Source of the DNA: Xestospongia muta
Lineage: Eukaryota; Porifera; Demospongiae; Haplosclerida; Petrosiidae
Assembly (NCBI GenBank): GCA_963693285.1
Contig: OY848917.1
Location: 11,036,192-11,100,191, forward strand
Length of the DNA stretch: 64,000 bases
Reading direction: 5' to 3'
The notes under the pieces: model-generated
What the model was told of the DNA's origin: nothing
Databases searched by the model: none
What the model saw: the letters and a program-made list of their open reading frames with translations, nothing else
Shown: piece after piece, positions 12,701-25,040 of the stretch
Numbering within the stretch: the first letter of the stretch is position 1
Layout of the letters: every line of letters starts with the position of its first letter
Program-made: the position numbers and the translations under genes

Positions 12701-13700
12701 CTTTCAAAAAGCTCTAAACTCTTTATTTGAGAGTTTTAACCTATTTAGACTACTTTATTAGTATATTTAAGACAGATAAACTTACTAAACTCTTTAGATC
12801 AGCTTATTTAACCAGTTTTGACAGTTAATTTTTAATCTTTTTTAACTTTCAAAAAGCTCTAACGTCTTTATTTTAGAGTTTTAACCTATTTAGACTACTT
12901 TATTAGTATATTTAAGACAGATAAACTTACTAAACTCTTTAGACCAGCTTATTTAACCAGTTTTCACAGTTAATTTCTAATCTTTTTTAACTTACAAAAA
13001 GCTTTAAACACTTTATTTTAGTCTTTTAACCTATTTTGACTACTTTATTAGTATATTTAATACAGATAAACTTACTAAACTCTTTAGATCAGCTTATTTA
13101 ACCAGTTTTCACAGTTAAATTCTAATCTTTTTAACTTTCAAAAACCTCTAAACTCTTTATTTTAAAGTTTTAAACTATTTAGACTACTTTATTAGTATAT
13201 TTAAGACAGATAAACTTACTAAACTCTTTAGATCAGCTTATTTAACCAGTTTTCACAGTTAATTTCTAATCTCTTTTAACTTTCAAAAAGCTCTAAACAC
13301 TTTATTTTAGTCTTTTAACCTATTTCGACTACATTATTAGTATATTTAAAACAGATAAACTTACTAAACTCTTTAGATCAGCTTATTTAACCAGTTTTCA
13401 CAGTTAATTTCTAATCTTTTTTTACTTAAAAAAAACTTTAAACAATTTATTTTAGTCTTTTAACCTATTTAGACTACTTTGTTAGAATATTTAAAAGAGA
13501 TAAACTTACTAAACTCTTTAGATCAGCTTATTTAACCAGTTTTCACAGTTAATTTCTAATCTCTTTTAACTTTCAAAAAGCTCTAAACTCTTTATTTTAG
13601 AGTTTTAACCTATTTATACTACTTTATTAGTATATTTAAGACAGATAAACTTACTAAACTCTTTAGATCAGCTTATTTAACCAGTTTTCACAGTTAATTT
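9785..13700. repeat. Left HOR, copy 3 (~27 monomers)
   Basis: This copy follows copy 2 at 3,036 bp for its first part (6,770 to 9,806; 7,831 to 10,867) and matches copy 1 at 7,085 bp where copy 2 is deleted (4,026 to 11,111, the CTTAAAGCAC monomer). Its two GTTAGAATATTTAAAAGAG monomers are at 12,612 and 13,481, again 869 bp apart. Relative to copy 1 it lacks one monomer in the 12.1-kb area, where copy 1 has two adjacent ATTTTTAATCATTTTAAC monomers and this copy has one. After ~13,690 it passes into a different HOR marked by AAAGATTTAAAAAC. Confidence 0.85.
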
Positions 13701-15930
13701 CTAATCTTTTTTAACTTAAAAAAAGATTTAAAAACTTTATTTTAGTCTTTTAACCTATTTTGACTACTTTATTGGTATATTTAATACAGATAAACTTACT
13801 AAACTCTTTAGATCAGCTTATTTAACCAGTTTTCACAGTTAAATTCTAATCTTTTTAACTTTCAAAAACCTCTAAACTCTTTATTTTAAAGTTTTAAACT
13901 ATTTAGACTACTTTATTAGTATATTTAAGACAGATAAAGTTACTAAACTCTTTAGATCAGCTTATTTAACCAGTTTTCACAGTTAATTTCTAATCTCTTT
14001 TAACTTTCAAAAAGCTCTAAACACTTTATTTTAGTCTTTTAACCTAATTCGACTACTTTATTAGTATATTTAAAACAGATAAACTTACTAAACTCTTTAG
14101 ATCAGCTTATTTAACCAGTTTTCACAGTTAAAGTTTAATCTTTTTTAACTTTCAAAAAGCTCTAAACTCTTTATTTTAAAGTTTTAAACTATTTAGACTA
14201 CATTATTGGTATGTTTAGGACAGATAAACTTACTAAACTCTCTAGATCAGTTTATTTAACCAGTTTTTATAGTTAAATTCTAATCTTTTTTAACTTTCAA
14301 AGAGCTCTAAAGTCTTTATTTTAGAGTTTTAACCTATTTAGACTACTTTATTAGTATATTTAAGACAGATAAACTTAATAAACTCTTTAGAACAGTTTAT
14401 TTAACCAGTTTTAACAGTTAATTTCTAATCTTTTTTAATTTACGAAAAGCTTTAAGCACTTTATTTTAGTCTTTTAACATACTTCGACTACTATATTAGT
14501 ATATTTAATACAGATAAACTTACTAAACTCTTCAGATCAGCTTATTTAACCAGTATTCTCAGTTAATTTCTAATCTTTTTTAACTTTCAAAAAGCTCTAA
14601 ACTCTTTATTTTAGAGTTTTAACCTATTTAGACTACTTTATTAGTATATTTAAGACAGATAAACTTACTAAACTCTTTAGATCAGCTTATTTAACCAGTT
14701 TTCACAGTTAGTTTCTAATCTTTTTTAACTTACAAAAACCTTTAAACACTTTATTTTAGTCTTTTAACATATTTAGACTACTTTATTAGTATATTTAATA
14801 CGGATAAACTTACCAAACTCTTTAGATCAGTTTATTTAACCAGTTTTCACAGTTAAATTCTAATCTTTTTTAACTTTCAAAAAGCTCTAAACTCTTTATT
14901 TTAGCGTTTTAACCTATTTAGACTACTTTATTAGTATATTTAAGACAGATAAACTTCCTAAACTCTTTAGATCAGCTTATTTAACCAGTTTTCACAATTA
15001 ATTTCTAATCTTTTTTAACTTTCAAAAAACTCTAAACTCTGTGTTTTAGTCTTTTAACCTATTTAGACTACTTTATTAGTGAATTTAAGGCAGATAAACT
15101 TACTAAACTCTTTAGATCAGCTTATTTAACCAAGTTTTCACAGTTAATTTCTAATCTTTTTTAACTTTCAAAAAGGTCTAAAGTCTTTATTTTAGTCTTT
15201 TAACCTATTTAGACTACTTTATTAGTATATTTAAGACAGATAAACTTACTAAACTCTTTAGATCAGCTTATTTAACCAGTTTTCACAGTTAAATTCTAAT
15301 CTTTTTTAACTTTCAAAAGGCTCTAAACTCTTTATTTTAGAGTTTTAACCTATTTAGACTACTTTATTAGTATATTTAAGACAGATAAACTTACTAAACT
15401 CTTTAGATCATCTTTTTTAACTAGTTTTCAAAGTTAATTTCTAATCTTTTTTAACTTTCAAAAAGCTCTAAACTCTTTATTTTAAAATTATAACCTACTT
15501 AGACTACTATATTAGTATACTTAAGACAGATAAACTTACTAAACTCTTTAGATCAGCTTATTTAACCAGTTTTCACAGTTAATTTCTAATCTTTTTTAAC
15601 TTTCAAAAAGCTCTAAACTCTTTCTTTTACAGTTTTAACCTATTTCGACTACTTTATTAGTATATTTAAAACAGATAAACTTCCTAAACTCTTTAGATCA
15701 GCTTCTTTAACCAGTTTTCACAGTTAATTTCTAATCTTTTTTTACTTAAAAAAAACTTTAAACAATTTATTTTAGTCTTTTAACCTATTTAGACTACTTT
15801 GTTAGAATATTTAAAAGAGATAAACTTACTAAACTCTTTAGATCAGCTTATTTAACCAGTTTTCACAGTTAATTTCTAATCTCTTTTAACTTTCAAAAAG
15901 CTCTAAACTCTTTATTTTAGGGTTTTAACC
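13700..15930. repeat. Second HOR, copy 1 (partial)
   Basis: Marker monomers here are CCTAATTCGACTAC (14,043), GTTAAAGTTTAATC (near 14,128), CATTATTGGTATGTTTAGG (14,201), CTGTGTTTTAG (15,041), GTGAATTTAAGGCAG (near 15,079) and GATCATCTTTTTTAAC (near 15,406). Most return at +3,043 (14,201 to 17,244; 15,041 to 18,083) and at about +8,688 (22,889; 23,727). The segment ends at a GTTAGAATATTTAAAAGAG monomer (15,801) of the type seen in the left HOR, so the two HORs share parts and were probably assembled from one pool by unequal exchange. Confidence 0.8.
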
Positions 15931-16019
15931 GATTACACTACTTTATTAGTATATTTAAGACAGATAAAGTTACTAAACTCTTTAGATCAGCTTATTTAAC
16001 CAGTTTTTACAGTTAATTT

Positions 16020-17470
16020 CTAATCTTTTTTAACTTACAAAAAGATTTAAACACTTTATTTTAGTCTTTTAACCTATTTTGACTACTTTATTAGTATATT
16101 TAATACAGATAAACTTACTAAACTCTTTAGATCAGCTTATTTAACCAGTTTTCACAGTTAAATTCTAATCTTTTTAACTTTCAAAAAACTCTAAACTCTT
16201 TATTTTAAAGTTTTAAAATATTTAGACTACTTTATTAGTATATTTAAGACAGATAAAGTTACTAAACTCTTTAGATCAGCTTATTTAACCAGTTTTCACA
16301 GTTAATTTCTAATCTCTGTTAACTTTCAAAAAGCTCTAAACACTTTATTTTAGTCTTTTAACCTAATTCGACTACTTTATTAGTATATTTAAAACAGATA
16401 AACTTACTAAACTCTTTAGATCAGCTTATTTAACCAGTTTTTACAGTTAAAGTTTAATCTTTTTTAACTTACAAAAAGCTTTAAGCACTTTATTTTAGTC
16501 TTTTAACATACTTCGACTACTATATTAGTATATTTAATACAGATAAACTTACTAAACTCTTTAGATCAGCTTATTTAATCAGTATTCACAGTTAATTTCT
16601 AATCTTTTGTAACTTTCAAAGAGCTCTAAAGTCTTTATTTTAGAGTTTTAACCTATTTAGACTACTTTATTAGTATATTTAAGACAGATAAACTTAATAA
16701 ACTCTTTAGAACAGCTTATTTAACCAGTTTTTACAGTTAATTTCTAATCTTTTTTAACTTACAAAAAGATTTAAACACTTTATTTTAGTCTTTTAACCTA
16801 TTTTGACTACTTTATTAGTATATTTAATACAGATAAACTTACTAAACTCTTTAGATCAGCTTATTTAACCAGTTTTCACAGTTAAATTCTAATCTTTTTA
16901 ACTTTCAAAAAACTCTAAACTCTTTATTTTAAAGTTTTAAACTATTTAGACTACTTTATTAGTATATTTAAGACAGATAAAGTTACTAAACTCTTTATAT
17001 CAGCTTATTTAACCAGTTTTCACAGTTAATTTCTAATCTCTTTTAACTTTCAAAAAGCTCTAAACACTTTATTTTAGTCTTTTAACCTAATTCGACTACT
17101 TTATTAGTATATTTAAAACAGATAAACTTACTAAACTCTTTAGATCAGCTTATTTAACCAGTTTTCACAGTTAAAGTTTAATCTTTTTTAACTTACAAAA
17201 AGCTCTAAACTCTTTATTTTAAAGTTTTAAACTATTTAGACTACATTATTGGTATATTTAGGACAGATAAACTTACTAAACTCTTTAGATCAGTTTATTT
17301 AACCAGTTTTTACAGATAAATTCTAATCTTTTTAAACTTTCAAAGAGCTCTAAAGTCTTTATTTTAGAGTTTTAACCTATTTAGACTACTTTATTAGTAT
17401 ATTTAAGACAGATAAACTTACTAAACTCTTTAGATCAGCTTATTTAACCAGTTTTCACAGTTAATTTCTA
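16020..17470. repeat. Tandem duplication of 5 monomers (724 bp)
   Basis: Two successive copies of a five-monomer block sit here. The AAAGATTTAA variant lies at 16,041 and 16,765, and the CCTAATTCGACTAC variant has its AATTC at 16,365 and 17,089; both pairs are 724 bp apart. The second copy merges directly into the second HOR (copy 2), so this looks like a local unequal-exchange product at the start of that copy. Confidence 0.8.
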
Positions 17471-19400
17471 ATCTTTTTTAACTTACAAAAACCTTTAAAC
17501 ACTTTATTTTAGTCTTTTAACATACTTCGACTACTATATTAGTATATTTAATACAGATAAACTTACTAAACTCTTTAGATCAGCTTATTTAACCAGTATT
17601 CACAGTTAATTTCTAATCTTTTTTAACTTTCAAAAGCTCTAAACTCTTTATTTTAGAGTTTTAACCTATTTAGACTACTTTATTAGTATATTTAAGACAG
17701 ATAAACTTACTAAACTCTTTAGATCAGCTTATTTAACCAGTTTTCACAGTTAATTTCTAATCTTTTTTAACTTACAAAAACCTTTAAACACTTTATTTTA
17801 GTCTTTTAACATATTTAGACTACTTTATTAGTATATTTAATACGGATAAACTTACTAAACTCTTTAGATCAGTTTATTTAACCAGTTTTCACAGTTAAAT
17901 TCTAATCTTTTTTAACTTTCAAAAAGCTCTAAACTCTTTATTTTAGCGTTTTAACCTATTTAGACTACTTTATTAGTATATTTAAGACAGATAAACTTCC
18001 TAAACTCTTTAGATCAGCTTATTTAACCAGTTTTCACAGTTAATTTCTAATCTTTTTTAACTTTCAAAAAACTCTAAACTCTGTGTTTTAGTCTTTTAAC
18101 CTATTTAGACTACTTTATTAGTGAATTTAAGGCAGATAAACTTACTAAACTCTTTAGATCAGCTTATTTAACCAAGTTTTCACAGTTAATTTCTAATCTT
18201 TTTTAACTTTCAAAAAGGTCTAAAGTCTTTATTTTAGTCTTTTAACCTATTTAGACTACTTTATTAGTATATTTAAGACAGATAAACTTACTAAACTCTT
18301 TAGATCAGCTTATTTAACCAGTTTTCACAGTTAAATTCTAATCTTTTTTAACTTTCAAAAAACTCTAAATACTCTGTATTTTGTCTTTTAACCTATTTAG
18401 ACTATTTTATTAGTATATTTAAGGCAGATAAACTTACTAAACTCTTTAGATCAGCTTATTGAACCAGTTTTCACAGTTAATTTCTAATCTTTTTTAACTT
18501 TCAAAAGGCTCTAAACTCTTTATTTTAGAGTTTTAACCTATTTAGACTACTTTATTAGTATATTTAAGACAGATAAACTTACTAAACTCTTTAGATCATC
18601 TTTTTTAACCAGTTTTCAAAGTTAATTTCTAATCTTTTTTAACTTTCAAAAAGCTCTACAATCTTTATTTTAAAATTATAACCTACTTAGACTACTATAT
18701 TAGTATACTTAAGACAGATAAACTTACTAAACTCTTTAGATCAGCTTATTTAACCAGTTTTCACAGTTAATTTCTAATCTTTTTTAACTTTCAAAAAGCT
18801 CTAAACTCTTTCTTTTACAGTTTTAACCTATTTAGATTACTTTATTAGTATATTTAAGAGAGATAAACTTACTAAACTCTTTAGAACAGCTTATTGAACC
18901 AGTTTTCACAGTTAATTTCTAATCTTTTTTAACTTTCAAAAAGCTCTAAACTCTTTATTTTAGAATTTTAACCGATTTAGACTACTTTATTAGTATATTT
19001 AAGACAGATAAACTTACTAAACTCTTTAGATCAGCTTATTTAACCTGTTTTCACAGTTAATTTCTAATCTTTTTTAACTTACAAAAAGCTTTAAAGACTT
19101 TATTTTAGGGTTTTAACCTATTTAGAGAACTTTATTAGTATATTTAATACAGATAAACTTACTAAACTCTTTAGATCAGCTTATTTAACCAGTTTTCACA
19201 GTTAATTTCTAATCTTTTTTAACTTTCAAAAAGGTCTAAACTCTTTATTTTAGAGTTTAAAACTATTTAGACTACTTTATTAGTATATTTAAGACAGATA
19301 AACTTACTAAACTCTTTAGATTAACTTATTTAACGAGTTTTCACAGTTAATTTCTAATTTTTTAACTTTCAAAAAGCTCTAAACTCTTTATTTTAGAGTT
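17080..19400. repeat. Second HOR, copy 2
   Basis: This segment matches 14.04-15.5 kb at +3,043 bp and 22.73-25.04 kb at +5,645 bp (17,089 to 22,734; 17,244 to 22,889; 18,083 to 23,727). It carries the TATTTTGTCTTTTAAC monomer with TTTAAGGCAGATAAAC (near 18,379-18,430) that is absent from copy 1 but present near 24,020. A small insertion unique to this copy sits near 18,370, where CTCTAAATACTCTG replaces CTCTAAACTCTG. It ends in the GAGAAC patch described in the next entry. Confidence 0.82.
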
Positions 19401-20690
19401 TTAACCTATTTAGACTACTTTATTAGTATATTTAAGACAGATAAACTTACTAAACTCTTTAGATCAGCTTATTTAACCAGTTTTCACAGTTAAATTCTAA
19501 TCTTTTTTAACTTACAAAAAGCTTCAAAGACTTTATTTTAGGGTTTTAACCTATTTAGAGAACTTTATTAGTATATTTAATACAGATAAACTTACTAAAC
19601 TCTTTAGATCAGCTTATTTAACCAGTTTTCACAGTTAATTTCTAATCTTTTTTAACTTTCAAAAAGGTCTAAACTCTTTATTTTAGAGTTTTAACCTATT
19701 TAGACTACTTTATTAGTATATTTAAGACAGATAAACTTACTAAACTCTTTAGATTAACTTATTTAACCAGTTTTCACAGTTAATTTCTAATTTTTTAACT
19801 TTCAAAAAGCTCTAAACTCTTTATTTTAGAGTTTTAACCTATTTAGACTACATTATTAATATATTTAAGACAGATAAACTTACTAAACTCTTTAGATCAG
19901 CTAATTTAACCAGTTTTCACAGTTAATTTTTAATCATTTTAACTTTCAAAAAGCTCTAAACTCTTTATTTTAGAGTTTTAACCTATTTAGACTACTTTAT
20001 TAGTATATTTAAGACAGATAAACTTACTAAACTCTTTAGATCAGCTTATTTAACCAGTTTTCACAGTTAAATTCTAATCTTTTTTAACTTACAAAAAGCT
20101 TCATAGACTTTATTTTAGGGTTTTAACCTATTTAGAGAACTTTATTAGTATATTTAATACAGATAAACTTACTAAACTCTTTAGATCAGCTTATTTAACC
20201 AGTTTTCACAGTTAATTTCTAATCTTTTTTAACTTTCAAAAAGGTCTAAACTCTTTATTTTAGAGTTTTAACCTATTTAGACTACTTTATTAGTATATTT
20301 AAGACAGATAAACTTACTAAACTCTTTAGATTAACTTATTTAACCAGTTTTCACAGTTAATTTCTAATTTTTTAACTTTCAAAAAGCTCTAAACTCTTTA
20401 TTTTAGAGTTTTAACCTATTTAGACTACATTATTAATATATTTAAGACAGATAAACTTACTAAACTCTTTAGATCACCTTATTTAACGAGTTTTCACAGT
20501 TAATTTTTAATCATTTTAACTTTCAAAAAGCTCTAAACTCTTTATTTTAGAGTTTTAACCTATTTAGACTACTTTATTAGTATATTTAAGACAGATAAAC
20601 TTACTAAACTCTTTAGATCAGCTTATTTAACCAGTTTTCGTAGATAATTTCTAATCTTTTTTAACTCACAAAAAGCTTCAAACACTTTAT
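18920..20690. repeat. Patch of 3- and 4-monomer repeats with a GAGAAC variant
   Basis: A distinctive monomer with TTTAGGGTTTTAACC followed by TTTAGAGAACTT occurs with its first GAGAAC base at 19,125, 19,558 and 20,135, spaced 433 bp (3 monomers) and 577 bp (4 monomers). Each is followed by a CAAAAAGGTCTAAACTC monomer and then by one with the shortened TTTCTAATTTTTTAAC. The third unit has gained one monomer of the ATTTTTAATCATTTTAAC type. The patch interrupts what is otherwise the second HOR. Confidence 0.8.
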
Positions 20691-20693
20691 TTT

Positions 20694-23600
20694 AGTCTTT
20701 TAACCTATTTTGACTACTTTATTAGTATATTTAATACAGATAAACTTACTAAACTCTTTAGATCAGCTTATTTAACCAGTTTTCACAGTTAAATTCTAAT
20801 CTTTTTAACTTTCAAAAAACTCTAAACTCTTTATTTTAAAGTTTTAAACTATTTAGACTACTTTATTAGTATATTTAAGACAGATAAACTTACTAAACTC
20901 TTTAGATCAGCTTATTTAACCAGTTTTCACAGTTAATTTCTAATCTCTTTTAACTTTCAAAAAGCTCTAAACACTTTATTTTAGTCTTTTAACCTATTTC
21001 GACTACTTTATTAGTATATTTAAAACAGATAAACTTACTAAACTCTTTAGATCAGCTTATTTAACCAGTTTTCACAGTTAATTTCTAATCTTTTTTAACT
21101 TAAAAAAAGCTTTAAACACTTTATTTTAGTCTTTTAACCTATTTAGACTACTTTGTTAGAATATTTAAAAGAGATAAACTTACTAAACTCTTTAGATCAG
21201 CTTATTTAACCAGTTTTCACAGATAATTTCTAATCTCTTTTAACTTTCAAAAAGCTCTAAACTCTTTATTTGAGAGTTTTAACCTATTTAGACTACTTTA
21301 TTAGTATATTTAAGACAGATAAACTTACTAAACTCTTTAGATCAGCTTATTTAACCAGTTTTGACAGTTAATTTTTAATCTTTTTTAACTTTCAAAAAGC
21401 TCTAAAGTCTTTATTTTAGAGTTTTAACCTATTTAGACTACTTTATTAGTATATTTAAGACAGATAAACTTACTAAACTCTTTAGATCAGCTTATTTAAC
21501 CAGTTTTCACAGTTAATTTCTAATCTTTTTTAACTTACAAAAAGCTTTAAACACTTTATTTTAGTCTTTTAACCAATTTTGACTACTTTATTAGTATATT
21601 TAATACAGATAAACTTACTAAACTCTTTAGATCAGCTTATTTAACCAGTTTTCACAGTTAAATTCTAATCTTTTTAACTTTCAAAAAACGCTAAACTCTT
21701 TATTTTAAAGTTTTAAACTATTTAGACTACTTTATTAGTATATTTAAGACAGATAAACTTACTAAACTCTTTAGATCAGCTTATTTAACCAGTTTTCACA
21801 GTTAATTTCTAATCTCTTTTAACTTTCAAAAAGCTCTAAACACTTTATTTTAGTCTTTTAACCTATTTCGACTACTTTATTAGTATATTTAAAACAGATA
21901 AACTTACTAAACTCTTTAGATCAGCTTATTTAACCAGTTTTCACAGTTAATTTCTAATCTTTTTTTACTTAAAAAAAACTTTAAACAATTTATTTTAGTC
22001 TTTTAACCTATTTAGACTACTTTGTTAGAATATTTAAAAGAGATAAACTTACTAAACTCTTTAGATCAGCTTATTTAACCAGTTTTCACAGTTAATTTCT
22101 AATCTTTTTATACTTAAAAAAAACTTTAAACAATTTATTTTAGTCTTTTAACCTATTTAGACTACTTTGTTAGAATATTTAAAAGAGATAAACTTACTAA
22201 ACTCTTTAGATCAGCTTATTTAACCAGTTTTCACAGTTAATTTCTAATCTCTTTTAACTTTCAAAAAGCTCTAAACTCTTTATTTTAGAGTTTTAACCTA
22301 TTTATACTACTTTATTAGTATATTTAAGACAGATAAACTTACTAAACTCTTTAGATCAGCTTATTTAACCAGTTTTTACAGTTAATTTCTAATCTTTTTT
22401 AACTTACAAAAAGATTTAAATACTTTATTTTAGTCTTTTAACCTATTTAGACTACTTTATTAGTATATTTAATACAGATAAACTTACTAAACTCTTTAGA
22501 TCAGCTTATTTAACCAGTTTTCACAGTTAAATTCTAATCTTTTTAACTTTCAAAAAACTCTAAACTCTTTATTTTAAAGTTTTAAACTATTTAGACTACT
22601 TTATTAGTATATTTAAGACAGATAAAGTTACTAAACTCTTTAGATCAGCTTATTTAACCAGTTTTCACAGTTAATTTCTAATCTCTTTTAACTTTCAAAA
22701 AGCTCTAAACACTTTATTTTAGTCTTTTAACCTAATTCGACTACTTTATTAGTATATTTAAAACAGATAAACTTACTAAACTCTTTAGATCAGCTTATTT
22801 AACCAGTTTTCACAGTTAAAGTTTAATCTTTTTTAACTTTCAAAAAGCTCTAAACTCTTTATTTTAAAGTTTTAAACTATTTAGACTACATTATTGGTAT
22901 ATTTAGGACAGATAAACTTACTAAACTCTTTAGATCAGTTTATTTAACCAGTTTTTACAGTTAAATTCTAATCTTTTTAAACTTTCAAAGAGCTCTAAAG
23001 TCTTTTTTTAGAGTTTTAACCTATTTAGACTACTTTATTAGTACATTTAAGACAGATAAACTTAATAAACTCTTTAGAACAGCTTATTTAACCAGTTTTA
23101 ACAGTTAATTTCTAATCTTTTTTAACTTACAAAAAGCTTTAAGCACTTTATTTTAGTCTTTTAACATACTTCGACTACTATATTAGTATATTTAATACAG
23201 ATAAACTTACTAAACTCTTTAGATCAGCTTATTTAACCAGTATTCACAGTTAATTTCTAATCTTTTTTAACTTTCAAAAAGCTCTAAACTCTTTATTTTA
23301 GAGTTTTAACCTATTTAGACTACTTTATTAGTATATTTAAGACAGATAAACTTACTAAACTCTTTAGATCAGCTTATTTAACCAGTTTTCACAGTTAATT
23401 TCTAATCTTTTTTAACTTACAAAAACCTTAAACACTTTATTTTAGTCTTTTAACATATTTAGACTACTTTATTAGTATATTTAATACGAATAAACTTACT
23501 AAACTCTTTAGATCAGTTTATTTAACCAGTTTTCACAGTTAAATTCTAATCTTTTTTAACTTTCAAAAAGCTCTAAACTCTTTATTTTAGCGTTTTAACC

Positions 23601-24200
23601 TATTTAGACTACTTTATTAGTATATTTAAGACAGATAAACTTCCTAAACTCTTTAGATCAGCTTATTTAACCAGTTTTCACAGTTAATTTCTAATCTTTT
23701 TTAACTTTCAAAAAACTCTAAACTCTGTGTTTTAGTCTTTTAACCTATTTAGACTACTTTATTAGTGAATTTAAGGCAGATAAACTTACTAAACTCTTTA
23801 GATCAGCTTATTTAACCAAGTTTTCACAGTTAATTTCTAATCTTTTTTAACTTTCAAAAAGGTCTAAAGTCTTTATTTTAGTCTTTTAACCTATTTAGAC
23901 TACTTTATTAGTATATTTAAGACAGATAAACTTACTAAACTCTTTAGATCAGCTTATTTAACCAGTTTTCACAGTTAAATTCTAATCTTTTTTAACTTTC
24001 AAAAAACTCTAAACTCTGTATTTTGTCTTTTAACCTATTTAGACTATTTTATTAGTATATTTAAGGCAGATAAACTTACTAAACTCTTTAGATCAGCTTA
24101 TTGAACCAGTTTTCACAGTTAATTTCTAATCTTTTTTAACTTTCAAAAGGCTCTAAACTCTTTATTTTAGAGTTTTAACCTATTTAGACTACTTTATTAG
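20694..24200. repeat. Second copy of the 12.15-15.5 kb segment, offset 8,543 then ~8,688 bp
   Basis: Left-HOR sequence reappears here after the GAGAAC patch: AGTCTTTTAACCTATTTTGAC at 12,151 and 20,694, and the GTTAGAATATTTAAAAGAG monomers at 12,612/13,481 and 21,155/22,024, all at +8,543 bp. After one extra monomer at ~22,025-22,169 the offset becomes 8,688 (14,046 to 22,734; 14,201 to 22,889) and then 8,686 (15,041 to 23,727). The continuity across the junction between the left and second HORs means that a segment already containing that junction was duplicated. Confidence 0.82.
22024..22313. repeat. Single-monomer tandem duplication
   Basis: Two adjacent monomers both carry the rare GTTAGAATATTTAAAAGAG form, starting at 22,024 and 22,169, exactly 145 bp apart. 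They are preceded by nearly identical ACTTAAAAAAAACTTTAAAC and CAATTTATTTTAGTC stretches (TTTTTTTACTT before the first, TTTTTATACTT before the second). Other copies of this HOR have only one such monomer at this place (6,540; 9,576; 13,481), so a one-monomer gain is the simplest explanation. Confidence 0.85.
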
Positions 24201-25040
24201 TATATTTAAGACAGATAAACTTACTAAACTCTTTAGATCATCTTTTTTAACCAGTTTTCAAAGTTAATTTCTAATCTTTTTTAACTTTCAAAAAGCTCTA
24301 AACTCTTTATTTTAAAATTATAACCTACTTAGACTACTATATTAGTATACTTAAGACAGATAAACTTACTAAACTCTTTAGATCAGCTTATTTAACCAGT
24401 TTTCACAGTTAATTTCTAATCTTTTTTAACTTTCAAAAAGCTCTAAACTCTTTCTTTTACAGTTTTAACCTATTTAGATTACTTTATTAGTATATTTAAG
24501 AGAGATAAACTTACTAAACTCTTTAGATCAGCTTATTGAACCAGTTTTCACAGTTAATTTCTAATCTTTTTTAACTTTCAAAAAGCTCTAAACTCTTTAT
24601 TTTAGAGTTTTAACCGATTTAGACTACTTTATTAGTATATTTAAGACAGATAAACTTACTAAACTCGTTAGATCAGCTTATTTAACCAGTTTTCACAGTT
24701 AATTTCTAATCTTTTTTAACTTAAAAAAAGCTTTAAAGACTTTATTTTAGGGTTTTAACCTATTTAGACAACTTTATTAGTATATTTAATACAGATAAAC
24801 TTACTAAACTCTTTAGATCAGCTTATTTAACCAGTTTTCACAGTTAATTTCTAATCTTTTTTAACTTTCAAAAAGGTCTAAACTCTTTATTTTAGAGTTT
24901 TAACCTATTTAGACTACTTTATTAGTATATTTAAGACAGATAAACTTACTAAACTCTTTAGATTAACTTATTTAACCAGTTTTCACAGTTAATTTCTAAT
25001 TTTTTAACTTTCAAAAAGCTCTAAACTCTTTATTTTACAG
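22420..25040. repeat. Second HOR, copy 3
   Basis: This copy runs from the AAAGATTTAAATAC monomer near 22,412 to the shortened TTTCTAATTTTTTAAC monomer near 24,990, matching copy 2 at +5,645 bp. It is the most complete of the three at its right end. It carries TTTAGACAACTT near 24,762 where copy 2 has TTTAGAGAACTT, and GGTCTAAACTC near 24,875. Its left part overlaps the duplicated 12.15-15.5 kb segment described separately. Confidence 0.82.

Noticed and set aside
19101..19120. Telomere-like TTTAGGG (also near 19,540 and 20,113)
   Set aside because: It is a single TTTTAGGGTTTTAACC variant of the monomer junction, repeated only because its HOR repeats. There is no run of telomere units.
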